Assembly (NCBI RefSeq): GCF_000016185.1
Contig: NC_011420.2
Location: forward strand, 1,446,501 to 1,510,500
Direction of reading: 5' to 3'
Length of the DNA stretch: 64,000 nt
Origin: Rhodospirillum centenum SW
Lineage (GTDB): Bacteria; Pseudomonadota; Alphaproteobacteria; Azospirillales; Azospirillaceae
Shown: positions 52,956 to 63,446 of the stretch, piece after piece
Numbering within the stretch: position 1 is the first letter of the stretch
Layout: each line of letters starts with the position of its first letter
Translations under genes and position numbers: made by a program
Notes under the pieces: model-generated
The model's input: the letters and a program-made list of their open reading frames with translations, nothing else
What the model was told of the DNA's origin: nothing
Database searches by the model: none

Positions 52956-53786
52956 TCAGCCCTGCTGCGCCATCTGCTCGTCGCGCCGCCGGGTCCGCTC
53001 GGCCCGGGCGTTCATCACGCCGGCGATGACGATGCCCACCGCCACGACCGCCACCACGATGGTCGCCAGCGCGTTGATCTGCGGGCTGACGCCCAGGCGC
53101 ACGCTGGAGAACACCACCATCGGCAGGGTTGTCGAGCCGGGGCCGGAGACGAAGCTGGCGATCACCAGATCGTCCAGCGACAGGGTGAAGGCCAGCAGCC
53201 AGCCCGCCACGACCGAGGGCGCGATGATCGGCAGGGTGATGACGAAGAACACCTTGGCCGGACGCGCACCCAGATCCATCGCCGCCTCCTCCAGACTGGC
53301 GTCCAGGCTGACCAGACGCGACTGGATGACCACGGCCACGAAGGACATGGTGAAGGTGATGTGGGCGATGACGATGGTCGTCGTGCCACGCCCCGCGGGC
53401 CAGCCGATCAACTGCTCCAGGCTGACGAACAGCAGCAGCAGCGACAGGCCCATGATGACCTCCGGCATCACCAGGGGAGCCGAGATCATCCCGCCGAACA
53501 GGGCGCGGCCGCGGAACGGCCCGAAGCGGGCCATCAGCAGCCCCGCCATGGTGCCCAGCACCACCGCCCCGCAGGCGGTGATGAAGGCGATCCGCAGCGA
53601 CAGCCACGCCGCCTCCAGAAGCTGCGCGTTCTGCATCAGCTCCCCGTACCAGCGGAAGGAGAAACCGCTCCAGACCGTGACCAGACGGTTGTCGTTGAAG
53701 GAATAGGCGATCAGCAGCAGGATCGGCCCGTAGAGGAAGATCAGGCCGACCGCCAGCGCCCCGCGCAGAAACCAGGATTTCGGCAT
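52956..53786 (-). CDS. Polyamine ABC transporter permease (PotC/PotI-like)
   Basis: 276 residues with six membrane helices; EAA loop EEAAMDLGARPAKVFFVITLPIIAP. Substrates putrescine or spermidine by context. Last of four pot genes, three bases after the PotB-like stop. The C-terminal tail is rich in arginine and glutamine. Confidence 0.92.
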   Translation of the reverse strand: MPKSWFLRGALAVGLIFLYGPILLLIAYSFNDNRLVTVWSGFSFRWYGELMQNAQLLEAAWLSLRIAFITACGAVVLGTMAGLLMARFGPFRGRALFGGMISAPLVMPEVIMGLSLLLLFVSLEQLIGWPAGRGTTTIVIAHITFTMSFVAVVIQSRLVSLDASLEEAAMDLGARPAKVFFVITLPIIAPSVVAGWLLAFTLSLDDLVIASFVSGPGSTTLPMVVFSSVRLGVSPQINALATIVVAVVAVGIVIAGVMNARAERTRRRDEQMAQQG

Positions 53787-53789
53787 GGC

Positions 53790-54785
53790 TCAGGCCCCCT
53801 CCTGCTCCTGCTGGCGCCCCTGGATGCTCTGGAACCACATGATCGGCACCACGAGGAAGACCAGCAGCGCGATCGCCACGGCAGAGGCGACCGGCCAGTC
53901 ACGGCTGTTGAAGAATTCGTCCCACAGAACCTTGCCGATCATCAGCGTATCGGGCCCGCCCAGCAGAGCGGGGATCACGAACTCGCCCGTCGCCGGGATG
54001 AAGACCAGCAGCGAGCCCGCCAGGATGCCCGGTATCGACAACGGCAGGGTGATGGTGAGGAACGCCTTCCAGGGCGGGCAGCCCAGGTCGGCCGCCGCCT
54101 CCAGCAGGGTGTTGTCCAGCTTCTCCAGCGTCGCGTAGAGCGGCAGGATCATGAAGGGCAGGTAGGAATAGACGATGCCGATATAGGCCGCGGTCGGCGT
54201 GTAGAGGATCTGCAGGGGCTGGTCGATCACGCCCAGCGCCATCAGCACGGCGTTGAGGTTCGCCGTCACCAGCCCGTCGTCGCGCAGCAGCATGATCCAG
54301 GCATAGACCCGGATCAGGAAGCTGGTCCAGAACGGCAGGATCACCATCATCAGCAGGGGCGTGCGCCAGCGCGGCTCGGACTTCGCCAGGGCATAGGCCA
54401 CGGGATAGCCGATCAGCAGGCAGAACAGCGTAGAGACGAAGGCGATCCAGAGCGAGTTCAGGTAGGAGATGACATAGAGATCGTCGGAGACCAGGAACCG
54501 GAAATTGTCCCAGATCAGGGTGATCGTCGTCCGCCCCTCCTCCCCCACCGTCTCGAACATGGGCGTGTAGGGCGGGATGCCGACCGTCGTCTGCGACAGG
54601 GCGATCTTGAAGACGATCAGGAACGGGACGAGGAAGAACAGCAGCAGCCAGAAGAAGGGGACGGCAGTGACCACCCCCTTCCCCGTGATGCCGACGCGCC
54701 GCAGCAGGTCGCCCACATGCACACGCCGCGGCGGCGACACCGCCGCTCCGCCGGTAGCGCCGGTATATCCGGCCATGTCCGCCAT
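53790..54785 (-). CDS. Polyamine ABC transporter permease (PotB/PotH-like)
   Basis: 331 residues, six core membrane helices after a cytoplasmic N-terminus of about 35 residues; EAA loop LLEAAADLGCPPWKAFLTITLPLSIPG. Longer than E. coli PotB because of the extra N-terminus. Ten bases after the ATPase gene. Confidence 0.92.
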   Translation of the reverse strand: MADMAGYTGATGGAAVSPPRRVHVGDLLRRVGITGKGVVTAVPFFWLLLFFLVPFLIVFKIALSQTTVGIPPYTPMFETVGEEGRTTITLIWDNFRFLVSDDLYVISYLNSLWIAFVSTLFCLLIGYPVAYALAKSEPRWRTPLLMMVILPFWTSFLIRVYAWIMLLRDDGLVTANLNAVLMALGVIDQPLQILYTPTAAYIGIVYSYLPFMILPLYATLEKLDNTLLEAAADLGCPPWKAFLTITLPLSIPGILAGSLLVFIPATGEFVIPALLGGPDTLMIGKVLWDEFFNSRDWPVASAVAIALLVFLVVPIMWFQSIQGRQQEQEGA

Positions 54786-54795
54786 CGCCGCCCCC

Positions 54796-55962
54796 CTATT
54801 CGGTCAGGACGCTGCCGGCGAAGGGCCGCCAGCTCAGATACACGCGGTCGCCCCAGGTGATGGGCATCTCCGTGCGCCGGGTCAGGTTCGGAGCCGTCAC
54901 CCGCACGCGCACGCCGGTGTCCAGTTCCACGTCGTAGATGGAGACATCGCCCAGATAGGCGATCTCGCGCACCACGCCGGTGGTCTGGTTCCGGCCCGGC
55001 ATCATGTCGGGCGGCGGCTCCTTGGCGATGGCCACCTTCTCCGGCCGGATCGCCACCCAGCAGGCCGTCCCGGCGCCGATGGAGGCGGGGTGATTGATGT
55101 AGAGATCGCAGCCCGACTGCTCGGAGCGGACAAGGCAGTGGTCCGGCTCGTTCTCCACCACCCGGCCCTCGAACATGTTCACCGACCCGATGAAGCCGGC
55201 GACGAAGCGGGTGTGCGGATATTCGTAGATTTCGGTCGGCGTGCCGACCTGGGCGATGTAGCCCCGGTTCATCACGGCGATGCGGGTGGACATGGTCATC
55301 GCCTCCTCCTGGTCGTGGGTGACGACCACGAAGGTGATGCCGACCTTCTCCTGGATGTTCACCAGCTCGAACTGGGTCTGCTCGCGCAGCTTCTTGTCGA
55401 GCGCGCCCAGCGGTTCGTCCAGCAGCAGCAGCTTGGGACGCTTCACCAGGGCGCGGGCCAGGGCGACGCGCTGACGCTGGCCGCCGGAAAGCTGGTGCGG
55501 CTTGCGCTTGGCGAACGGCCCGAGCTGAACGAGGTTCAACGCCTCCTCCACGCGCTCGCGGATCTCCGCCTTCGGCAGGCGGTCCTGATGCAGACCGAAG
55601 GCGATGTTGCCCTCCACCGTCATGTGGGGGAACAGGGCGTAGGACTGGAACATCATGTTCACGGGGCGCTCATAGGGCGGCACCCCGGTCATGTCCACGC
55701 CGTCGATGAAGATCTTGCCCTCGGTCGGCGTCTCGAAGCCGGCGAGCATGCGCAGCAGCGTCGTCTTGCCCGACCCCGATCCCCCCAGCAGCGAGAAGAA
55801 CTCGCCGCGGTAGATCGACAGGGAGACATCGTCCACGGCGACGAAATCGCCGAACTTCTTGGTCACCTTCTCGACGCGGACATAGGGCTTGGCCTTGGGA
55901 TCGCGCCAAGGTTCCTGCTGCAACTGAGTCTGCGTCCGGCTCTGCGCCTGCACTATCGCCAT
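54796..55962 (-). CDS. Polyamine ABC transporter ATP-binding protein (PotA/PotG-like)
   Basis: 388 residues. Walker A LGGSGSGKTT, Q-loop FQSYALFPHM, signature LSGGQRQRVALARAL, Walker B LLLLDEPLGALD, then a TOBE domain in the C-terminal third (CWVAIRPEKVAI). Separated from potF by a hairpin, so its level may be lower than that of the binding protein. GGGAAGGG lies before the ATG. Confidence 0.94.
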   Translation of the reverse strand: MAIVQAQSRTQTQLQQEPWRDPKAKPYVRVEKVTKKFGDFVAVDDVSLSIYRGEFFSLLGGSGSGKTTLLRMLAGFETPTEGKIFIDGVDMTGVPPYERPVNMMFQSYALFPHMTVEGNIAFGLHQDRLPKAEIRERVEEALNLVQLGPFAKRKPHQLSGGQRQRVALARALVKRPKLLLLDEPLGALDKKLREQTQFELVNIQEKVGITFVVVTHDQEEAMTMSTRIAVMNRGYIAQVGTPTEIYEYPHTRFVAGFIGSVNMFEGRVVENEPDHCLVRSEQSGCDLYINHPASIGAGTACWVAIRPEKVAIAKEPPPDMMPGRNQTTGVVREIAYLGDVSIYDVELDTGVRVRVTAPNLTRRTEMPITWGDRVYLSWRPFAGSVLTE

Positions 55963-56009
55963 CGGGTGTGCCCTTCCCGCTGCCCGACCGGGGTTACGCC
56001 AAACGGAAA

Positions 56010-56035
56010 CGCCCCGGCAGAGCTTTGCCAGGGCG
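56010..56035 (-). terminator. Attenuating hairpin after the binding-protein gene
   Basis: Ten-base arms (56010-56019 and 56026-56035) pair with one mismatch, and on the minus strand GTTTCCGTTT follows. It lies between potF-like and the ATPase gene; partial termination here would give more binding protein than transporter, as in many ABC operons. Confidence 0.55.
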
Positions 56036-56063
56036 CTCCCTCAACCTGTCTGCCGCTGAACCG

Positions 56064-57161
56064 TCAGCGGCCGGTCTTGATCCGTGTCCAGGTCCGGGTG
56101 CGCTCGCGGTCCGCCCGCGCCCCCACCTGCTTTGCCGTGAACATCTTCGCCATCAGGTCCGCCGGCGGGAACACCTTGGGGTTCTTCGCCACGGATTCGT
56201 CCATCAACGGCCATGAAGCCGGAACGGCGTTGGCATAGGCGACGAAATCGCTGATGCCGGCCATGACCTTCGGCTGCAAAGCGAAGTTGATCCAGGTGTG
56301 CGCCGCCTCAAGGTTGGGGGCGTTCGCCGGAATCGCCATCATGTCGAACCAGACCTGCGCGCCTTCCTTGGGGATCACGTAGTCGATCTCGACGCCGGCC
56401 TTGGCTTCCTCGGCACGGGCCGCGGACTGGAAGATGTCGCCGGAGTAGCCGAACGCGACACAGGCATCACCCGATGCCAACGGGTCGATGACCGACGGCA
56501 CGAACGCCTTGATGTGCGGGCGGATGGCCAGCATCGTCTCCTCGACCTTCTTGAGGTCGGCGGACTTGTCCGAGTTCGGGTCGAGGCCGAGATAGTGGAA
56601 CACGGTCGGCAGCACGTCGGTGGCGCTGTCCAGCACGACGATTCCGCACTTCGCCAGCTTCGCCGCGTTCTCCGGCTTGAAGATCATGTCCCAGCTGTCG
56701 GTGCTGACGTCGGGCGCCACTTCCTTGATCTTCTTGGTGTCGAAGCCGATCCCGATGGTGCCCCACTGGTAGATGACGCCGTACTCGTTGCCGGGGTCGG
56801 TGCGCTGGACCAGCGCCATCAGCGCAGGGTCCAGGTTCTTGAGATTGGGGATCTTGGACTTGTCCAGCTTCTGGACCGCGCCGGCCTGGATCAGCTTGGA
56901 CAGGGTGGGCTCGGCCGTGGGCACGATCACGTCGTAGCCGGAATTGCCCGTCAGCAGCTTGGCTTCCAGCGTCTCCAGATCGGTGAAGACGTCGTACTTC
57001 GGCGCGATGCCGGTTTCCTTCTGGAAGTCCTCCAGCGTCGTCTCGCCGATGTAGTCGGCCCAGTTGTAGATGTTGACCGTCTTGTTCTGGGCCACGGCCG
57101 TCCCGGCCAGGAGCAGCGCCGCGGCGGCGCCCATGGTGCCAAGAATCCTGTTCAGCTTCAT
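56064..57161 (-). CDS. Putrescine-binding periplasmic protein (PotF/SpuD-like)
   Basis: 365 residues. Signal peptide cut after TAVA-QN (about residue 25). NIYNWADYIGE, TGNSGYDVIVPT, YQWGTIGIGFD and SGDACVAFGYSGDI are hallmarks of PotD/PotF/SpuD. First gene of the importer operon, behind a good promoter. GGGGG lies before the ATG at 57161. Ligand preference between putrescine and spermidine is not settled by eye. Confidence 0.93.
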   Translation of the reverse strand: MKLNRILGTMGAAAALLLAGTAVAQNKTVNIYNWADYIGETTLEDFQKETGIAPKYDVFTDLETLEAKLLTGNSGYDVIVPTAEPTLSKLIQAGAVQKLDKSKIPNLKNLDPALMALVQRTDPGNEYGVIYQWGTIGIGFDTKKIKEVAPDVSTDSWDMIFKPENAAKLAKCGIVVLDSATDVLPTVFHYLGLDPNSDKSADLKKVEETMLAIRPHIKAFVPSVIDPLASGDACVAFGYSGDIFQSAARAEEAKAGVEIDYVIPKEGAQVWFDMMAIPANAPNLEAAHTWINFALQPKVMAGISDFVAYANAVPASWPLMDESVAKNPKVFPPADLMAKMFTAKQVGARADRERTRTWTRIKTGR

Positions 57162-57248
57162 CGAAGACCCCCTGTGGGATGGGAGAAGGCCGACGCTACG
57201 CGGTCTTTGTGGCGCGCCGATGTCCGGGTCCGGTCCGGAGTGTATCGC

Positions 57249-57277
57249 ATTGCACCCATTGACCTCTCCGATGTCAA
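57249..57277 (-). promoter_or_regulatory. Promoter of the polyamine importer operon
   Basis: On the minus strand TTGACA (57277-57272) is followed after exactly 17 bases by TGCAAT (57254-57249). This exact -35 and a fair -10 lie about 88 bases upstream of the binding-protein ATG. It lies in the 299-base gap between the importer and the aminotransferase gene. Confidence 0.65.
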
Positions 57278-57460
57278 CGAAAGACGGGGCTACGGGGTCG
57301 GGTGGAACGGGACGGTGCCCCACCCCGCCTTCCTCCGCCCGGAACCGGGTGCCTCGGCAGGACCCGAGGGGGGCCGTGGACGACGGCCGGAGCCGGAAAA
57401 CAGGCCCGGACCGCCCGTCTGTTCCGAATCACCCGGCGGAACCGGCCCCCGCCCCCGCCT

Positions 57461-58843
57461 TCAGAGCGCGCCGAGGTCGCGGGCAGTCTGGTCCAGCGAG
57501 AGCCGGGCGCGCGCCACCATCTCGTCCGCCTCCGCATGGCTGAGCGTCAGCGGCGGCGCGAACACCAGACTGTCGCGGATGCCGCGCATGATGACGTTGT
57601 TGCGGAAGCAGTGGTCGCGCGCCATCAGCCCGACCTTGCCGTCGCCGGGCCAACGCTCGCGGGTGCGCCGGTCCTTGACGATCTCGATGGCGCCGATCAG
57701 CCCCTCGCTGCGGATTTCCCCGACCAGAGGGTGCCCCTCCAGCGCCTCCTCGAAGCGGCGGCGCAGATAGGGGCCGATGTCGGTCCGCACCCGCTCGACG
57801 AGGGTCTCCCGTTCGATCAGGTCGATGTTCGCCAGCGCCACGGCACAGGGCACCGGATGACCCGAATAGGTGAAGCCGTGGTAGAACTCCCCGCCCTCCT
57901 CGATCAGCGTCTCCGCCACGCGGTCACCGACCATGACGGCGGAGAGCGGCAGATAGCCCGAGGTGATGCCCTTCGCCAGGGTCATGAAGTCGGGCTCGAT
58001 GCCGTAGCGCTGGCTGCCGAACCAGTGGCCCAGCCGACCGAAGCCGCAGATCACCTCGTCGGCGATCAACAGGATGTCATGCTCGCGGCAGATGCGGTTG
58101 ATCTCCGGCCAGTAGCTGTCGGGCGGGATGATGACGCCGCCCGCCCCCTGGATCGGCTCGCCAATGAAGGCGGCCACGTTCTCCGGCCCCAGTTCCAGGA
58201 TCTTCTCCTCCACCGCCCGCGCCGCCAGCCGGCCGAACGCCTCCGGATCCAGCCCGCGGGCGAGGTCGAAGGCATAGGGCGGCATGACGTGGTGGAAGCC
58301 CGGCAGCGGCAGGTCGCCCTGGCCGTGCATCACTCCGATCCCGCCCAGCGAGGTCGAAGCCATGGTGGTGCCGTGATAGCCATGCGTGCGGCTGATGAAG
58401 GCCTTCTTGCCGGGGCGGCCCTTCAGGTTCCAGTAGTGCCGGACCATGCGGACGATGGTGTCGTTCGCCTCCGACCCCGAATTGGCGAAGAAGGCGCGGG
58501 AGAGGCCCGGCGGCGCCAGCTCAGCCAGCTTGCCGGCGAGCCGCGCCACCGGCTCCGTCGTCGTCTTGAAGAAGCCGTGATAGAAGCTGAGGTCCAGGAG
58601 CTGGCGGTGTGCAGCTTCGGCCAGTTCGGCGCGGCCGTAGCCGACATTGACGCACCAGAGCCCGGCCATGCCGTCGAGGATGCGCTGGCCGTCGGCATCG
58701 GTGAGCCACACCCCCTCGCCCCGGACGATCAGGCGCGCGCCGCCCTCGGCGGCCAGCGCCTTGGTGTCGGTGAAGGGATGCAGGTGGTGGCGGCCGTCGA
58801 GGGCCTTCAGGGCATCGGGCCCGAGCGGGCTGTGGGTGTCCAT
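57461..58843 (-). CDS. Class III aminotransferase, putrescine-pyruvate type (SpuC-like)
   Basis: 460 residues. PLP fold type I: ANSGSEANDT, SRTHGYHGTT, LIADEVICGFGRLG, and the PLP lysine in LAKGITSGYLPL. It matches SpuC-type enzymes that move the amino group of putrescine or related omega-amines to pyruvate. It lies upstream of the importer in the same direction. No ribosome site directly before the ATG at 58843; an overlapping short frame just upstream may couple translation. Confidence 0.88.
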   Translation of the reverse strand: MDTHSPLGPDALKALDGRHHLHPFTDTKALAAEGGARLIVRGEGVWLTDADGQRILDGMAGLWCVNVGYGRAELAEAAHRQLLDLSFYHGFFKTTTEPVARLAGKLAELAPPGLSRAFFANSGSEANDTIVRMVRHYWNLKGRPGKKAFISRTHGYHGTTMASTSLGGIGVMHGQGDLPLPGFHHVMPPYAFDLARGLDPEAFGRLAARAVEEKILELGPENVAAFIGEPIQGAGGVIIPPDSYWPEINRICREHDILLIADEVICGFGRLGHWFGSQRYGIEPDFMTLAKGITSGYLPLSAVMVGDRVAETLIEEGGEFYHGFTYSGHPVPCAVALANIDLIERETLVERVRTDIGPYLRRRFEEALEGHPLVGEIRSEGLIGAIEIVKDRRTRERWPGDGKVGLMARDHCFRNNVIMRGIRDSLVFAPPLTLSHAEADEMVARARLSLDQTARDLGAL

Positions 58844-58980
58844 GGCAGTCGTCCATCGCTGGGAAAGGCGGAAGGCGGCATCGCGGGGGTGCTGGCGGCC
58901 GGGCGCGCCGGCGGGTTGAACCCGATCCGGGCGCAGAGCCGCAGCAGCTCTTCCTTGCGGGTGCGGGCCAGATAGCGCAC
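58807..58980 (-). CDS. Possible 57-residue leader protein overlapping the aminotransferase start
   Basis: A GTG at 58980 is preceded by a near-perfect GGGGGAGGT site. The frame runs 57 codons and ends 37 bases inside the aminotransferase gene. The first 20 residues are basic and helical (VRYLARTRKEELLRLC), the rest Pro/Ala-rich. It could be a translated leader or a chance frame. No family recognised. Confidence 0.35.
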   Translation of the reverse strand: MRYLARTRKEELLRLCARIGFNPPARPAASTPAMPPSAFPSDGRLPWTPTARSGPMP

Positions 58981-59190
58981 CGGACCTCCCCCTCTTCCGC
59001 TTGCCGGCCTGGGGCCGACGGACGTCATCCCCGTTCTACGTCAGGAGCGCGGAGGCTTCCACCCCCGCGCGCTCCCCCGGCGTTCCGGGGCGACCGCAGG
59101 GCGGCCGGTCCCGGGCAAAGGCGGCCGCTCCGGTTCTCCAACGCCCGCGACGGTCCTATGCTCCGGACGGAGCAGAGACGGGGATCTGTC

Positions 59191-59991
59191 ATGGACGAGT
59201 CGGTCAGGGTGGAACGGTGCGGGCCGGTGATGACGGTCATCCTCGACCGCCCCGCCGTGCGGAACGCCGTGGACGGCGCCACGGCCCAGGCGCTGGCGGC
59301 GGCCTTCCTGGCGTTCGAGAGGGACGAGGCGGCTGCCGTCGCCGTCCTCTGGGGCGCGGGAGGCAGCTTCTGCGCCGGGGCCGACCTGAAGGCGTTCGCG
59401 GCCGGAGGCAGCAACCCGCTGGTCGCCCCGCGCGCCGGCGAGGGCAACGATCCGCTGCGCACCGACGCTCCCATGGGGCCGACCCGCATGCGCCTGTCCA
59501 AGCCGGTCATCGCCGCGGTGGAGGGACACGCCGTCGCCGGGGGGCTGGAACTGGCCTGCTGGTGCGACCTGCGGGTGGCGGCCGAGGATGCGGTGTTCGG
59601 CGTGTTCTGCCGGCGCTGGGGCGTGCCGCTGATCGACGGCGGCACGGTCCGCCTGCCCCGTCTGATCGGGCACGGACGGGCCATGGACATGATCCTCACC
59701 GGCCGGCCGGTGGCAGCATCCGAAGCGCTGGCAATGGGGCTGGCCGACCGCGTCGTGCCCGCGGGCGCCGCGCGGGCCGAGGCGGAAGCCCTGGCCCGGC
59801 ACATCGCCTCCTTCCCGCAGGCCTGCCTCCGGTCGGACCGGATGAGCGCCTGCGAACAGTGGGATCTGCCCCATGACCGGGCCATCGCCAACGAGTTCGC
59901 CCACGGCTTCGCCACGCTCGGGACGGGCGAGGCCGCCCACGGGGCGGCCCGCTTCGCCGCCGGCTCCGGAAGGGGTGGATGCCTGGAATGA
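59191..59991 (+). CDS. Enoyl-CoA hydratase/isomerase-family protein
   Basis: 266 residues of the crotonase fold. Oxyanion-hole segments FCAGADLKAFAAG and EGHAVAGGLELACWCDLRVA. The usual catalytic glutamate positions are not both evident (RRWGVPLIDGGTVRLPRLIG holds aspartate), as in several hydratase-like members, so the reaction is open. GGGGA precedes the ATG at 59191. Confidence 0.88.
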   Translation: MDESVRVERCGPVMTVILDRPAVRNAVDGATAQALAAAFLAFERDEAAAVAVLWGAGGSFCAGADLKAFAAGGSNPLVAPRAGEGNDPLRTDAPMGPTRMRLSKPVIAAVEGHAVAGGLELACWCDLRVAAEDAVFGVFCRRWGVPLIDGGTVRLPRLIGHGRAMDMILTGRPVAASEALAMGLADRVVPAGAARAEAEALARHIASFPQACLRSDRMSACEQWDLPHDRAIANEFAHGFATLGTGEAAHGAARFAAGSGRGGCLE

Positions 59992-60043
59992 CTTCAACGA
60001 ACCGGGCGAGTATAACGACGCTACGCAAGACGCCCGAGCAATC

Positions 60044-61819
<1,776 letters not shown>

Positions 61820-61848
61820 CCCGCCCCGGCCGCCGCCCGGCCCTGTCG

Positions 61849-63192
61849 TCAGACGTTCAGCAGCAGGTTCTCGCGCTCCCAGGAGCTGATGACCCGCTGA
61901 TACGCCTCGTACTCCGCCTGCTTGACGTAGCTGACGGCGGCCACGAAGCGGTCGCCCAGCGTCTCCTTCAGCGGCTTGCAGGCGTTGAACTTCGCCAGCG
62001 CGTCGGTCTGGTGCCGCGGCAGGGTGAAGGCCAGCCGGTGGGCCGAGCCCTTGACCGGATCGGTCGGCTCCAGCGCCTGGACCATGCCGATGTAGCCGCA
62101 GGCGAGGCTGGCGGCGATGGCGAGGTAGGGGTTGGCGTCGGCGCCGGCGACACGGTTCTCCACCCGACGGGCTTCCGGCGGGCTGACCGGGACGCGGAAG
62201 CCGGTGGTGCGGTTGTCCCGCCCCCAGTGGACGTTGATCGGCGCGTCGGAGCCCTGGACCAGACGCCGGTAGCTGTTCACGTTCGGCGCCAGCATCGGCA
62301 TGGCATAGGGCAGGTACTTCTGAAGCCCGGCGATGTGGCTCATGAACAGATCGGTGTCGCCACCGTCCGCCGCCCCGAACAGGTTCTGCCCCGTGACCTT
62401 GTCCACCACCGACTGGTGGACATGCATGGCGCTGCCCGGCTCGTTCTGCATCGGCTTCGCCATGAAGGTGGCGTAGACGTTGTGCCGGATCGCCGCCTCG
62501 CGCACGGTGCGCTTGAACAGCAGCACCTGGTCGGCGAGGTCGAGCGGGTCGCCATGGTTGAAGTTGATCTCGATCTGCGCCGCCCCGGCCTCGTGGGACA
62601 TGGTATCGACGTCGATCTCCTGCTTCTCGCAGAAATCGTAGACGTCCTCGAAGATCGGGTCGAACTCGTTGACGGCGTCGATGCCATAGGCCTGACGGCC
62701 GCTCTCCTGCCGGCCGGAACGGCCGATCGGAGGCACCAGCGGGTAGTCGGGGTCCTTGTTGATGGCGACCAGGAAGAACTCCAGTTCCGGCGCCACGATC
62801 GGCTTCCAGCCGCGGGCATCGTAAAGATCCAGCACCCGCTTGAGCACGTAGCGGGGGGAGATGTCGACCGGCGACCCGTCGGCATAGAGGCAGTCGCACA
62901 CCACCTGGGCCGTCGGTTCCTGATACCAGGGCACCATGCGGATGGTGCTGGCATCGGGGATCATGTAGACGTCGAAATTCTCCGGGCTGGTGACGTCCTC
63001 GTCATCGGGGTACTCGCCCGTGACGGTCTGGATGAAGATGCTCTCCGGCAGCCGCAGGCCCCGGTCGCGCAGGATGCGCAGGAATTTCTCGGCCGGCAGG
63101 ATCTTGCCACGGGCGATGCCGGACATGTCGGGGACCAGGCACTCCACCTCGGTGATCTGCCGGGACCGGATGAATTCTTCCAATGGATTCAT
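61849..63192 (-). CDS. puuA: Glutamine synthetase-like, gamma-glutamylputrescine synthetase type
   Basis: 447 residues. GS fold: metal-site region ELEFFLVA, ATP and glutamate sites GAAQIEINFNHGD, and MHVHQSV, NRTTGFRVP, ENRVAGADANPYLA. The short N-terminal beta-grasp domain (TEVECLVPDMSGIARGK) and GS-III/PuuA-like spacing suit a polyamine-ligating enzyme that adds glutamate to putrescine. Start at 63192. Converges with the hybrid kinase gene and is divergent from the next GS-like gene. Confidence 0.85.
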   Translation of the reverse strand: MNPLEEFIRSRQITEVECLVPDMSGIARGKILPAEKFLRILRDRGLRLPESIFIQTVTGEYPDDEDVTSPENFDVYMIPDASTIRMVPWYQEPTAQVVCDCLYADGSPVDISPRYVLKRVLDLYDARGWKPIVAPELEFFLVAINKDPDYPLVPPIGRSGRQESGRQAYGIDAVNEFDPIFEDVYDFCEKQEIDVDTMSHEAGAAQIEINFNHGDPLDLADQVLLFKRTVREAAIRHNVYATFMAKPMQNEPGSAMHVHQSVVDKVTGQNLFGAADGGDTDLFMSHIAGLQKYLPYAMPMLAPNVNSYRRLVQGSDAPINVHWGRDNRTTGFRVPVSPPEARRVENRVAGADANPYLAIAASLACGYIGMVQALEPTDPVKGSAHRLAFTLPRHQTDALAKFNACKPLKETLGDRFVAAVSYVKQAEYEAYQRVISSWERENLLLNV

Positions 63193-63446
63193 GAAACCGC
63201 CGCAGGATGCCGCTGCGTCCCGCAGCCCTCCGCGCTGTTGCGTCCACCCCAGTATAGGCAAAGTCCCCGGGGGTGCGGCAAGGGGCCGCCGCAGCCGCGC
63301 CACGAAGGTCCGACTCGGCCGCACCCACGGCGGTTCCGCCGGGAACGGATTTCCGCTCCGGCCGTCCTTGACTCGCGGGGGCGGCGGGGCCGAGCATGCG
63401 CGCCCGCAGCATGCTGCGCCCTTCCCCATCGTGCCCGACGGCCCCC

